Below, in pieces: positions 1-10,845 of a stretch of 64,000 bases of DNA; within the stretch, counting starts at the first letter, position 1; the number at the start of each line of letters is the position of its first letter. Where the stretch lies: contig CAJNDS010002001.1 in assembly GCA_905221605.1 (NCBI GenBank), positions 292,501-356,500 on the forward strand, given 5' to 3'. Both the position numbers and the translations under genes were made by a program. The notes below the pieces were generated by a model. It had not been told where the DNA came from. It searched no databases and saw nothing but the letters and a program-made list of their open reading frames with translations. The stretch comes from Symbiodinium natans. Lineage: Eukaryota; Sar; Dinophyceae; Suessiales; Symbiodiniaceae.

Positions 1-430
1 AAACGTTCTTTCAAAGCTTTGTGAGTCTTAAAAGAGCTGGGGGATTTGGGGAGGCGCAGCCCCCCCCCCCCCCAAGTTGCAAACACAATGCTCGCGTCAT
101 GTGTTTGAACAAGATTGTCCGGCTCAAAATGCGTGGCAGCCTGATAAACAAAGCGGGTGGGGGGGGGGGGGGGGGCTGGGAGGGGCGCAGCCCCACCCCC
201 CGCACTTGCAAACGCAATGCTCGCACGATGGGTTCGTACGACTAAAGCGAGGCCAAGCCAAGACAGAGCCAAGCAGAAGCCGAACCCCGGACCCTCCCCC
301 CCCCCTAAACCCTAAACCCTAAACCCTAAACCCTAGACCCTAAACCCTAAACCCTAAACCCTAGACCCTAAACCCTAGACCCTAAACCCTATACCCTAAA
401 CCCTAAACCCTAAACCAGGCCAAAGGGGCC
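1..430. repeat. Poly-C/poly-G motifs and CCCTAAA tract
   Basis: Two related 110-bp segments (about 30-130 and 150-240), each a CAGCCCC run followed by TTGCAAACNCAATGCTCGC, then CCCTAAA repeats at 305-415. No gene seen. Confidence 0.6.
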
Positions 431-503
431 CTGGGAGGTAGCCAATCCAGCCCCAGAGGGAGAGAAGGACCGTCAGGGTGGCGGCCACTGCCTTGATTTG
501 GGG
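430..503 (-). CDS. Exon with a hydrophobic helix
   Basis: Reads PQIKAVAATLTVLLSLWGWI then GYLPG, a likely membrane span. The acceptor is CTCTGAG/CCCC and a GC donor follows CCCAGG. It has CCCTAAA on the left and TTTAGGG on the right. Unidentified. Confidence 0.42.
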
Positions 504-1159
504 CTCAGAGGGTTGAGGGTTTAGGGTTTAGGGCTTACTGTAGGGTTTAGGGTTTAGGGTTTAGGGTTTAGGGTTTAGGGAGTTCAGGGCTGAGAAGGCC
601 GACTTACTCAGAGTGTGCCTGGAACTTTAGGGCTTAACCTAAACCCTAAACCCTAAACCCTAAACCCTAAGCCCTAAACCCTAAACTCTACAACACTAAA
701 CCGTAAGGCCTTCACACAAAACCTGCTGTAAAAGGTAGTATGAAGCCCTTCTGACTGTTCGCAATAAGGCCCAGGTTGTTTGGGGTTAAGAAACCCTAAA
801 CCCTAAACCCTAAATCCTGGGCTTTTGAGTCTGCGGTCTTTGGTACTTGCTGCTTGGGTGTTGGGGTGTATTTTGCACGCGAGTATGGCCAGATCTTGAA
901 ATTGGGGTTTAGGCTTTAGGGTCTAGGCTTTAGGGTTTAGGGGCGAGAGTTTAGGGTTTTGGGTTTAGGCTTTAGGGGCTCAAGAGTTTAGGGTCTAGTG
1001 CCCTAATTACATCTTTTGTTCGCAAAGCCCCTTGAAAGCGTTTGTAAGACCGCCAAACCCTCAACCCTAACACAAAAACCCAAAACCCCAAAACCCCAAG
1101 CCCTCAGCCTTAAGCCCGAAGCCCTAAACCCTAAACCCTATATGCTGCTCGAAGCAACC

Positions 1160-1330
1160 CCCGACAGAACCACCCCCCCCCCCCCCCCACCCCCCTCCCC
1201 CCCCCCCCCTCCCCCTCCCCTCCCCCTCCCCCTCCCCCCCTCCCCCCCCCCCTCCTCCCCTCCCCCCCCTCCCCCTCTCCCCCCTCCCCCCCACCCCCCC
1301 CCCCTCCCCCCCCCTCCCCCCCTCTAAGGA
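1160..1330. repeat. C-rich (CCCCCT)n tract
   Basis: About 160 bp of C with scattered T. It creates long false open frames on both strands. Confidence 0.85.
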
Positions 1331-1730
1331 TTGGGTGCCCACCACAGTCGTGGGATTCGGGGCACCCTAAATCCGAAACCAAAAAACCCCACAAAATGTA
1401 GAGGACTCTGGGCAGGACTTTAGGCTTTAGGGCGCCCATTATATGCATACTGCATCTGCCACTCAACATGGGTTCAGGGTTTAGGGTTAAGGGTTTAGGG
1501 GTTAACCCTAAACCTAAACCCAAAACCCAACACATCCCAAAACCCCACAGCCGCACCCAAAGCACGGGCTCCCGAATCCCCCAAAGACCTGTGCCAACTT
1601 TACCTTAACCCTAAACTGCCAACTTTACCTTAACCCTAAACACCTAACCCCTAAACCTAAACTCCTAACCCCCGAACCCTAAACCCTACACCCTAAATCC
1701 CAAACCCCAAAGCCCTTGCACCCTGAAATC

Positions 1731-1808
1731 TGCTGCCAGGGCCGCGGTGAGCATCCGCACTCGCTTGCGAAGCCTCCGGGCCTGACGCAGCGGCAGGCTG
1801 CGATTCAG
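1731..1808 (-). CDS. Possible exon, arginine-rich
   Basis: Reads LNRSLPLRQARRLRKRVRML then TAALAA. It is GC-rich against telomeric flanks, with TTTAGGG on the right and CCCTAAA variants on the left. Unidentified. Confidence 0.35.
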
Positions 1809-2455
1809 GTTTAGGGTCTAAGGTCTAGGGTCTAGGGTTTAGGGTTTAGGGAGAACTAGGACGGCCATTAAAACCCGCAAAAGAGTTAGATTCCTAAATG
1901 TAAGCCTCTTCAACCCAAGGCTAGAAAACTGTTCAACTACTTGGAGGTTCATGGCACTTCATAAACACTTCATAAACCAATTCTAGCTGTACTTATAACC
2001 CAATTGATTATAACCAACCCTATTAGGGCACTTGACGGGCTTGTAAGTGGGGCATAAGTACAGTCTTATTGGGTTTTTGAACACCCTAAACCCAAGTAGT
2101 CCAGGGCATACGGTGCTACATCCAAGGTTCATTGGTTGTGAGCCCCCCCCCCCCCCCCCGGGTCAAGGCTGAACGCTGAAAACACCGGCTTCCATGGCCG
2201 AGCGTGTCCAAGAAGGGCTTAGCACACCCACAGTTGCCTATGTTGCACCTTACGCCAACCACTCCAACAGTTGGAAGCCTCTACCCCCCCCATTCCCACA
2301 ACACATCCTCAAACCCCCGAACCCTGGTTTAGGTGTAGAGTTTTGGCGTTTAGGCTTTAGGGTAACAACAATTTCCGGCTTTGAGGGTTGAGAGGTTTCG
2401 GGCCTCTTGGGTCGGCTGCTATCCAGCCTTTTCGAACTCAAGGGATGAAAACTCG

Positions 2456-2613
2456 TACTTGGAGGTTCATGGTACTTATAACCCCATAGTAACCCAATAA
2501 TAATTTGAACTCGTTACCCACTTGTCAGCCCGTTGAGTGCCCTAATGTGGCTATAATTGGGTTAGAAGTATACAGATTTAACTGGGACATTAAGTACCAT
2601 GAACCTCCAAGTA
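2456..2613. mobile_element. Family A inverted-repeat element, intact
   Basis: Ends TACTTGGAGGTTCATGGTAC and its complement. Other copies: 1938-2100, 5001-5240, 7932-8035, 11053-11338, 12070-12191, 22566-22660, 55398-55510, 58518-58663, 62684-62810, 63266-63521. No coding; non-autonomous. The rest of 2100-3940 holds fragments and CCCTAAA tracts only. Confidence 0.75.
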
Positions 2614-3179
2614 ACCCCCAAGGTTGTACCGCTAAAGGTTTCCCTTAATGGTACTCCCAATGTGGCCCTGATCTTAAGGACCTTAAAAACGATCGTGGTA
2701 TGACCTCAAGGGTCCAAGGCAAAGTCCCTGGAAACTATGTGGTGTTTTCGATCTAAAGGAAATGGAGCTTTGCTATGCAAATGAAGAGTACAGTAGTCGA
2801 GGCCCTCCCCTCAACAAGTAAGGGGAAGAGCTTTCCCTCCGAACATATGCAGCAACTAGACAATTCTGCCCAGTACAATGAGAAGAGACATGGAGATTTT
2901 CAAATAAAGTATGGATAAGAGATAGACTAATTAACACTCAATTCAACTCCCATGAACGAGGTCTGCAAGGTTTTCCCATGGAAGTATACCCCTAAACCCT
3001 AAACCCTAAAACCCTATCAAAACATAGATATACACGGCGTTTTGAAACATGGAGGATGCTAGAGGTCCTCAAATTGAAAGGGAAGAATCCTGGTTTTGCT
3101 TCCTTTTCTTGGTCGTAAGTAAATTATCTAGTAATTTGCTTTTTCTCAATGTAATCACAGAATATTACATTAGGTAGGC

Positions 3180-3940
3180 AAAGGCCCGACGTTTCAACTC
3201 TAGGTTAGTCCTTTGTTGGGCTTTAAGGCTTTTTGTTGGGTTCAGGGTCGTCCTTTGTTGGGCTTTAAGGCTTTTTGTTGGGTTCAGGGTCGCGAGTAGA
3301 ATACAGACATGTAGTTTAGGACTGAAGAAAGCCCGTTGAGTTCACACGTAGTGCAGGACCGGAGACAACCCTAAGCCCTAAACCCGTTGTGAGAAAGAAC
3401 TCCCATCAAACTGTCACAGCATGGACCACCGCCAGCCACAAACCCCTGGCAGCGAGGTGGAACCCCTAAACCCTCAACCCTAAACCCTAAACCCTAAACT
3501 CTAAACCCTAAACCCTAAACCCCAAACCCTGAACCATGCACTGCCGCCGCTCAGGATGCCCTAACCTCATAGCAGCCCTGCAAGCCCTACGAACCCTATC
3601 AACCCCTATATACACTAGAAACCTATAAACCCTTAAACCAAAGCAAGCCCATAAACCATGTAAGCCCTATAAGCCCTATAAAGCCTGTAAAGCCTACAAA
3701 GCCTATAAAGGCTATAAAACCAAAAAAGCCTGTAAACCCTCCTACAAGCCCTGCAAACCCTGTAAACCGCCCTAGAAATCCTATAAGCCCTATAAACTAA
3801 AGCCTATAAAGCCCATAAAGCCCCTCTAAGCCCTCCATAAACCCTCTAAACCTCCTATAAACCCTCTATAAACGCTATAAACCTCCAGTGCAGTCCCTAA
3901 ACCCTAAACCCTAAACCCTATAAAACCTATAAAGACCATA
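3180..3940. repeat. TTTGTTGGGCTTTAAGGC duplication and CCCTATAAA-type repeats
   Basis: A 50-bp tandem pair at 3210-3290, then degenerate CCCTATAA/AAGCC units (3580-3925) mixed with CCCTAAA. No gene. Confidence 0.55.
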
Positions 3941-4039
3941 GAGCCCTTGCGCTCGGGGGGCATCGCTGGGTGCGTTGATGTAGTTTTCCAGCAGCTCGTC
4001 CATGATGGACGAGCGGATAAGACTTTGCCTGAACTGAGG
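3941..4039 (-). CDS. Exon of unidentified protein
   Basis: Reads PQFRQSLIRSSIMDELLENY then INAPSDAPRAQGL, a likely helix with normal codon choice. CCCTAAA tracts flank both sides. A short inverted repeat (CTCGTCC-ATGATGGACGAG, about 3997-4014) lies inside the coding part. Confidence 0.48.
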
Positions 4040-4690
4040 GGGCTCCTATTGAACCCTAGCCCTAAACCCTAAACCCCAAACCCCAAACCCCAAACCCTAA
4101 ACCCCAAACCCCAAACCCAAAGTGTGGGCCGAGAGGAAAGAGAGGCTACTGCAGCTGTCGTTTTCAGAAGGGTCTAGGGTTTAGGGTTTAGGGTTTAGGG
4201 TTTAGGGCTAAGGGTTACTGCCACAGAAAACAAAACTTTCTACTTTTGCGTGGAGCAGTTGGGAATTAGGTAGCCTAAACCCCAAACCCTAAACCTTAAC
4301 CCTCCCCCATTAATACCCTTTCGGGCCGTTCGAGGGGACTCTACATTATATCGACGTCTCCCTGAATACTCCCGACTACGGAGAACAAAGAAACCAAAGC
4401 ACTTGACCTATTACCCAAGCTCTCCCGTGATAGGGTTTAGGGTTTAGGGTTTAGGGTTTAGGGTTTAGGGTTTAGGGTTTAGGGTTTAACACTTGAGCTT
4501 TCAATCCTGAACCCTATAAGCTCGAAATCTTGTCAACCCTGCCCTCAGCTCGAGGGATGATCTGGCGTACTTTGCAATGAGCATCTGAGACCTAAAATGC
4601 ACTGAAACCCCTAAACCCTAAACCCTAAACCCTAAACCCTAAACCCTAAACCCTAAACCCTAAACCCTAAAACCTGAACCCACCACTCCA

Positions 4691-4857
4691 CCCTCCAATA
4701 ACGTGTCCCTGAAATGAAGCCTGAACAGCCGGCCAAAAGGTGCTCCTTCCTGGGGCTTAGAGTATAGAGGTTTAGGGTTTAGGGTTTCGTGTCTCTGCAG
4801 CAGGAGCCCCGTGGCAAAAGTGCCCCAGCGGACACCAACTCAAAGCAACCCCGAAAC
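4691..4857. CDS. Two possible exons, strand unresolved
   Basis: 4755-4691 on the minus strand reads PQEGAPFGRLFRLHFRDTLL. 4796-4857 on the plus strand follows the good acceptor GTCTCTGCAG and reads QEPRGKSAPADTNSKQ, but the minus strand also reads well there (MFRGCFELVSAGALLPRGSC). A 40-bp telomeric tract separates them. Confidence 0.3.
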
Positions 4858-5128
4858 ATGCCAACCCTAAACCCTAAACCCTAAACCGTAAACCCTAAAC
4901 CCTAAACCCTAAACCCTTGTGAACGGCCGAGGGGCAGCGGTATACCCATAGCCAGCACCTTGGCTGCATCCATAACCCCTGGGCCCAGCCTGCAACTCCA
5001 ACTTGGAGCTTCATGGTACTTACTAGCCAATAGGGTTTAGGGTTTTGGGTTTAAGGTTTAGTGCTTAGGGTTTGGGGTTGAGGGTTTAGGGTTTAGGGGT
5101 ACTTCGTAGCCAATTACAACTGTACTTA

Positions 5129-5227
5129 TCTTCTCCAATAACCAAGGGGAAAAAGGGTTAAACTTCATTATTCCTACTAAATAAGGAAACCCAAAAAGTT
5201 TTAAGTTCAGCTGTTGGAGAAGTAAGG
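5129..5227. mobile_element. Family C element nested in family A
   Basis: A hairpin ending CTTCTCCAATAACC and GTTGGAGAAGTAA, between AACTGTACTTA copies (5118-5128, 5228-5238). A second copy lies at about 48004-48102. Confidence 0.7.
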
Positions 5228-5239
5228 AACTGTACTTAG

Positions 5240-5520
5240 AGAGTAATTCTAACCAAGAATGGCTGAGAATGGCTAGCGTTGGCAGAACATGGGGTAATGG
5301 TGGAGATGGTGGGTAAGGGTGGGTGATGGTCGGAAGGGTGTATTGGTTGGTGGGCGCGATGGGTAGTGGGTAATGGTGTGACGAGATGGTGGGTATGGCG
5401 GGGATGTGGAAGGGGGAGGTGGCCGGACAGGTGGCAATTTTGGTGGGACATGGCGGGGGACATGTGGGGAATGGTTGGGGAATGGCGCGGAATGGGGGGA
5501 GGTGGTGGTAACAAGCTTGC
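5240..5520. repeat. Degenerate GGTGGG/ATGG array
   Basis: Purine-rich repeats on the plus strand; the complement gives a false proline/histidine-rich frame. A similar array lies at 6050-6510. Confidence 0.6.
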
Positions 5521-6891
5521 AGCCCTTCCGGTACTGAATGATGTTCTCGAAGGGCTGGCCATGGGGTCGAGGGGGAGCTCAGGATGCGAAGTACTTGGAT
5601 AAGGATGAATAAGGCAGATCCCATTTCTAAGTAGCGCTTTGCGGCAAGCACGAACAACACGACATGGCTTCCTCCCTGAAGAAACAACCCAGGGCACCAA
5701 ATGAACCCTAAAATTGGTATATGCTGCTATCATTCTTAAGGTCTTAAGGAAGATGAACCATAAACCCTTTTAAGGGTTCATATACCCTCTTCATATACCC
5801 TATACTACTTCAATCCCTATGAAAGTATATGAACCCTAAACCCTAAACCCTCAACCCTTTTGAGGGTTCATGTCGCCCCCAAGAAACAAGTTTCAAAGTT
5901 CAGCAGGCCCTGCCAGGGCCCGCAGCCAAGAATCTTCAAGCCAAGGTTTGGCCTAAGAACGAGCCGGTACTTAGGGTTTAGGGTTTAGGGTTTGGGGTTT
6001 GGGGTTTAGGGTATAGGATTTAGGGTTTAGGCCTTGGGGTTATACAGCAACCTGGGTAATGGGAATGGCGGGAATGGCGAGCTGGCGGGTAAACGTTGGG
6101 CGTGAATTTTGCATAATGGTGGGGATGGGGAGTGGCGGATGCGCGTAGTGGTGGGCAATGGGTAAGTGCGACTATACTGGTGATAGGTGTGGGATATCAA
6201 GTAACGAGGGAAGGGTGGGAATTGTGGGTGATGAATGGTCGGACTGGCGGCAAGATGAGTGGGAAATTGTGGCAATGATGGGGAATCGTGCGATGGGGAA
6301 TGGTCTTGGTTGGTGGGTGGAAAAGGGTCGGTCATATTGGGAATGGTGTGTGGATGCGTGTTTCGGGTAAAGGTGGGAACGGTCGGAATCACGGGTGCTG
6401 GTGTGTGATGGGTATGGTGAGGATGGGCAATGGGGATAGACGTTGGGTTGGAAGTTTGAATGTTGGGTAAGAATGGTTGGGATCGGGAGTGGTGAATTAT
6501 GGCACTGTGAGACTAAACTCCAAACCTGGGGGATAAGAATCCGAACAGGTGGAATAACAGAATTCTTCCCGAAAAAACCTTGCCAAATCCTTGACCAGCC
6601 AGGAGAGAGTAAGCGAACAAACATCAGAATAAACACAAATACGCCGCCGTTTATATAACAAGGGACCCAAATTAAGGGCCCATAATTGGAAACTTAGACA
6701 AATGCTAGGAGCTGCTAGGATTAGGGCTGGCAGAGTTTAGGGTTAGAGCTTGAACCCTAAACCCCAAACCCTAAACCTTAAATCCTAAACCTTAAATCCT
6801 AAACCCTAAATCCTAAACCCTAAATCCTAAACCCTAAATCCTAAACCCTAAATCCTGAACCCTAAATTCTAAACCCTACCCCAAACCCTGT

Positions 6892-7527
6892 GGCCCAGGG
6901 CACAAGTGGGTGGGTGGCCACCAGTTGCGCAACGCCAAGATGGTCGAGGAAGGCGGGCCCTCTCTGCAACGAAGGGGCTTTCAGGAGGTTTAGGGTTTAG
7001 GGTTTAGGGTTTAGGGTTTAGGGTTGAGGGTTGAGGGTTGAGGGTTGAGGGTTCAGGGTTGAGGGTGGGGAGGGGGGGAGGGAGTGGGGGGGAGGGAGTG
7101 GGGGGGCGGGGGAGGGGGGGGGGGGGTGTAAGTAAGGCGGGGGCGGAAATCGTTTGTGGTCTTGGGTCTATGGGGTCAGGGTTCATAGGGTTCGGCGTCT
7201 CGAAACCATGCTCCCGTAAGCAAATGCGGTGCGATCTCCTGCAAGCCCAAAGCCATCCAGAAACTCACAAGAGACGTTGGGTTGAGGGGTTTAGGGTTTA
7301 GGGTTTAGGGTTTAGGGTTTAGGGTTTAGGGTGGTTTAGGGTTTAGGGTTTAGGGTTTTCAAAGACGAGAGCTGTAAGGTCGCTGGGCTTGCCGGCTTGT
7401 CGAGTACACTGCGTAGGGTTTAGGGTTTAGGGGTTTGGGGTTTGGGGTTTGGGGTTTGGGGTTTAGGGTTTAGGGTTTAGGGGCTTACTTAAAGCGAACT
7501 CCCAAGCGTGGACATCCAAAGCTCTAA
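6892..7527 (+). CDS. 3' end of an unidentified gene, four exons with telomeric-repeat introns
   Basis: Exons 6892-6987, 7189-7288, 7365-7417 and 7495-7527 read GHKWVGGHQLRNAKMVEEGG then GSASRNHAPVSKCGAISC, DESCKVAGLAGLSSTLR and RTPKRGHPKL followed by TAA. All three junctions keep frame. Introns begin GTTTAGGG and end AG (CATAG, CAAAG, TAAAG) with lengths 201, 76 and 77. The last two are built almost only of telomere-type heptamers; the first also holds a G-rich array. The protein is basic and is not recognised. The 5' end is undefined; 6892 is the first base of good coding frame. Confidence 0.6.
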
Positions 7528-7625
7528 GCTCGAAACCCTATGTCAGTTTAGTAGCAAGTACCCCCTGTTTAGTAGGTATAACCCTTAACAGTGTGGGTAG
7601 ATACGGTCCCAGGTAAACCCCAAAC

Positions 7626-7731
7626 CACTCCGCCGGCCTTCGGGCAAGAAGAAGCGTGTGATGCACAGGAGCATGCATAGGACCAGGAGCCACTTCGCAA
7701 AGCGCCTCGGCCAATCACCCTTCCACAATGT
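7626..7731 (-). CDS. Exon with a transmembrane helix
   Basis: Reads TLWKGDWPRRFAKWLLVLCM then LLCITRFFLPEGRRS: a basic segment, about 16 hydrophobic residues, then basic again. CCCTAAA lies to the right and a family M element (7563-7618) touches the left end. Confidence 0.45.
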
Positions 7732-8035
7732 ACTAAACCCTAAACCCTAAAGCCTAAACCCTAACCCTGAAGTTTTACGCGCTAAGCCCCAAACCCCAAA
7801 CCCTAAACCCCAAACCCTAAACTCTTTTGCCTTTGCCCTATACCGAGGGTGCGGGGTTTTGAGGGTGGAGCACAACGAAATCAGTGAGCATGCCGGGGGA
7901 AAGCTCCAACTTCCTCCGCGTCAATCGGCCATACTTGGAGGTTCATGAGGACTTATCACCCCAATGAGGGTTTAGGGTCTAGGGTTTAGGGTTTAGGGTT
8001 TAGGGCTCAGGGTAAGTCTACTTATAAGCCACTTG

Positions 8036-8800
8036 GAGGACTCAGGGGCAAATTTAATTCTACACTGAACTTGGAAGCCTAGCAAACATCGTGATTTTAG
8101 CTGTTTCTTAGGAATCAAAATACCCCAAACCCAAGAAGTATTTCAAACCATCCCTAAGAATGAGGGGTGGGGGGCGGGGTTTTGGGGGTGAGAGATCCTC
8201 ACTATGGCTACACACTGAGTGCGTTCTGTTGGAGAGTGCAGGGTGGGGGCAGCGACCCTAACCCTATGCCCTAAACCCCTGGCTCCTCAAACCTTCTACA
8301 GCCCCAAACCCTGATCCTTCTGCAATGAACCCTATGCCCTAAACCCCAAACCCCAATCCGAACCCTGTAAACCCTGTGTGGCCCTATAGAACAACTCTCG
8401 GAATTATGTTGTTTTATGATTCGTATCCCCGAAAGGACAGCAATTATGTACATCCGCCAATACTAATAAGGAACCCTACATGCAGCAACCAATAACATAG
8501 GAATTAAAAGGGCGCCCTTTTTGGTTTAAAGCTTGTAAGGGAGCCTAAACCTAAAAAAAGAAGGGAATAGTTGCCTACTCTGGATCCTAGCCCTAGACCC
8601 TACACCCCATAAGGGCCTATTCTAAAAAATGGTACAAGGGCCTACAGACCCTGCTTCAATATGGGGTTTACGAGAATACGGGAACCCTAGAATTCACCCC
8701 AAATAGTTGGATTCCCTTGAAATAAGGACCCCAAGAAGGTAGCCTTATCTTCGGAAACCCTAAACCCTAAACCCAAAACCCTAAACCCTAAACCCCTTGA
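8036..8800. other. Low-information region with an H fragment
   Basis: Family H copy at about 8440-8590, scattered CCCTAAA units, no convincing exon. Confidence 0.4.
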
Positions 8801-8802
8801 AC

Positions 8803-8876
8803 CCCCAAGAATGGACCGCTGCGCCCGAGCAGCGACCAGCGGCGAACAGTTCGCTTGGAGCCAGGCAGGCCCATAC
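8803..8876 (-). CDS. Exon of unidentified protein
   Basis: After the acceptor TACTCAG it reads YGPAWLQANCSPLVAARAQR then SILGG. CCCTAAA lies to the left. The plus strand is also open, so the strand is tentative. Confidence 0.38.
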
Positions 8877-8924
8877 CTGAGTATAAGGTAGAGGGAATAG
8901 GGTATATAGGGCATAGGGTTAGGG

Positions 8925-9500
8925 GTTTAGGGGCTTAGGGGTTTAGGGGTTTGGGGGTTTGGGGGTTTGGGGGTTTGGGGGTTTGGGGGTTTAGGGGTTT
9001 AGGGGTTTAGGGGCTAGCGTTTGGAGGTTTAGGTGCTTAGGGTGGTGCTTTGGGGCTTTGGGGCTGAGGGTTTCGGCTCCTGGTTCAGGGAGGTAGGGTT
9101 TGGGGTTGGGGGTTTGCAGGTGCAGAGTTGGGGGTTCCTTGCCTGTTAGCGTAGATTAGGGTTTTGTGCTTAGGGTGTAGAGGGCGTTCAGGGTTTAGGA
9201 CTTAGGGCTGACAGGGTTTAGGACTTAGGGCTGACAGGCCCACAGGAGGAACTGGAAGTCACGAATCCGGGTACTACAGTACATCGAACCCTAAACTCTC
9301 AGCCCCCCAAACAGCAAGTTTTGGTCCCGAACTCGGGACAACATGGGCCCTGAATTTGGGTCCCCATGTTTAAGAAAGAACTTATACACACTATGTATCT
9401 ATGTATGTATGTATATATATATATATTTATATATATGTATATATCTATATATATATAGATATCTATCTATCTATCTATCTATCTATATCTAGGGTACAAG
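8925..9500. repeat. TTTGGGGG/TTTAGGGG arrays and TA/TATC microsatellite
   Basis: Octamer telomere variants at 8930-9020, degenerate variants to 9235, then (TA)n/(TATC)n at 9395-9490, which can fold on itself. Confidence 0.7.
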
Positions 9501-9509
9501 CCCCGAACC

Positions 9510-9604
9510 GTAAACCCAACGCTCCCACACGGCCCTGAGGAGTGTGCCGACGGCCGCGGCAAAATAGGCGAAAGCTGTCGGCAAGACCAGAGAGTCTGGC
9601 AGAG
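9510..9604 (-). CDS. Exon with a hydrophobic segment
   Basis: Reads LPDSLVLPTAFAYFAAAVGT then LLRAVWER, a likely membrane helix. It may belong with the minus exons at 9751-9971, but the junction was not resolved. Confidence 0.42.
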
Positions 9605-9750
9605 GGTTGAGGCTTTAGGGCTTAGGGCTTAGGGTCTAGGGTTTAGGGTTTAGGGGTTTCGGGGGAATGAGGTACGTAACAACTCCCCTTAAAGGGGTTT
9701 AGGGGCTAGGGTATAGGCTTCGTGGGGTTAAGGGCTTAGCCGGCTTAGCC

Positions 9751-9971
9751 TCTCGCCCAGAGAGTTCCTACTCTCGTCATCGTGGCTCTTCCCGACCTTG
9801 AGGCACTGCTGCTCCTCCCAGGAGATGACATGGACCCTAAACCCTAAACCCTAAACCCTAAACCCTGAGGTGGCATTGTCGTGCATCCGGCGCACCGTCT
9901 GCCGCACCAGGTGCGTAGACGGGCAGCCCGCCATCTCTTCCCAGAGGGAGCGCAGGTGTCGGTAGCTGGCC
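9751..9971 (-). CDS. Two exons of an unidentified protein separated by a 27-nt telomeric tract
   Basis: Exon 9971-9864 reads ASYRHLRSLWEEMAGCPSTH and VRQTVRRMHDNATS; exon 9836-9751 reads VHVISWEEQQCLKVGKSHDD and ESRNSLGER. The tract between, read on the minus strand, is GTTTAG with four telomeric units; removing it keeps frame, and leaving it in gives a stop. The upstream acceptor (AACAG/G) lies in a family M element at 9972-10025. Family unknown. At 27 nt this is below normal intron size, so an insertion into a decaying exon is the alternative. Confidence 0.55.
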
Positions 9972-10746
9972 CTGTTTAGTAGGTATAACCCTTAAAACTG
10001 GAAGTAAATGGGTGGTCTTAGTAGGGAATCAGAGAATGAGGTACCTATGTCAGCCCGAAAAGGGTATATGTGGTGCAGCGTCGCTGCCCCACCCCCCCCC
10101 CCTGCCATGCAAGGAGGGAGTTTAAGGAGTTTAGGGTTTAGGGTTAAGGGCTAGGTTCGAGGAGTTTAGGGTTTGGGACGGAGGTTAAGGGGTTTAAGGG
10201 GCAAGGCTTTAACCCCGCAAAAAGAAAAGGGTCCTCTCCCCCAACACTTAAACATGTCCGGCTTAGGGTTTAGGCTTCAGGGCTTAGGTCTTAGGGTTTA
10301 GTAGGGTTTAGGTTTTAGGGGATAAGGTTTAGTGTTGCGAGACTCCTCAGCCTTAGGAAGCTGAACCCGGCAGATTCGGCGTGGAGTCCTTGTGGAAGTT
10401 TAGGGTTTTCTGAGCTTAGCTTTTACTCTACTTTGGAGTAGACCCTGGAAAAATGTATATGTGTTTTAGGTATAGGTAGCTATGATAGGAACCCGGAACC
10501 CAAAAAAGTGTTAAAGTATAGTAATCCAAAGCCCAGTTTAGGGTGTAGGGTTCGGGGTTTGGGGTTCAGGCTTCGAGAGTTGTACATGAAAACATCGGGA
10601 ACTTTCTGTTTGACTGATCTGTGAATGGGTTTAGCGCTCAGAGCTTAAGGGTTAGGGTCTAATTAGACCCGAAACCCGAAACCCGAAACCCTAAACCCGA
10701 AACCCTAAACCGTAAACCCTAAACCCTAAACCCTAGGGTTTTGAAG

Positions 10747-10845
10747 GCTCCCGGTTCCAACGGATCCCTACAACCGTCGGCGCCTGCTTCTAGCTCGTGC
10801 TGCGAGTACCTGCGCTCCAGGCCACATCCCATGAAAGCAACAAAC
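10747..10845 (+). CDS. Possible exon, serine-rich
   Basis: After TTTGAAG it reads APGSNGSLQPSAPASSSCCE then YLRSRPHPMKATN and meets TGA at 10846. CCCTAAA on the left, TTTAGGG on the right. It could be a C-terminus. Confidence 0.4.

Noticed and set aside
1016-1565. Proline-rich and glycine-rich frames of 73-144 codons
   Set aside because: Produced by the C-rich tract at 1160-1330.
5058-5733. 209- and 165-codon minus frames
   Set aside because: Pro/His/Thr-rich translation of a degenerate GGTGGG array plus telomeric and element sequence; no conserved pattern.
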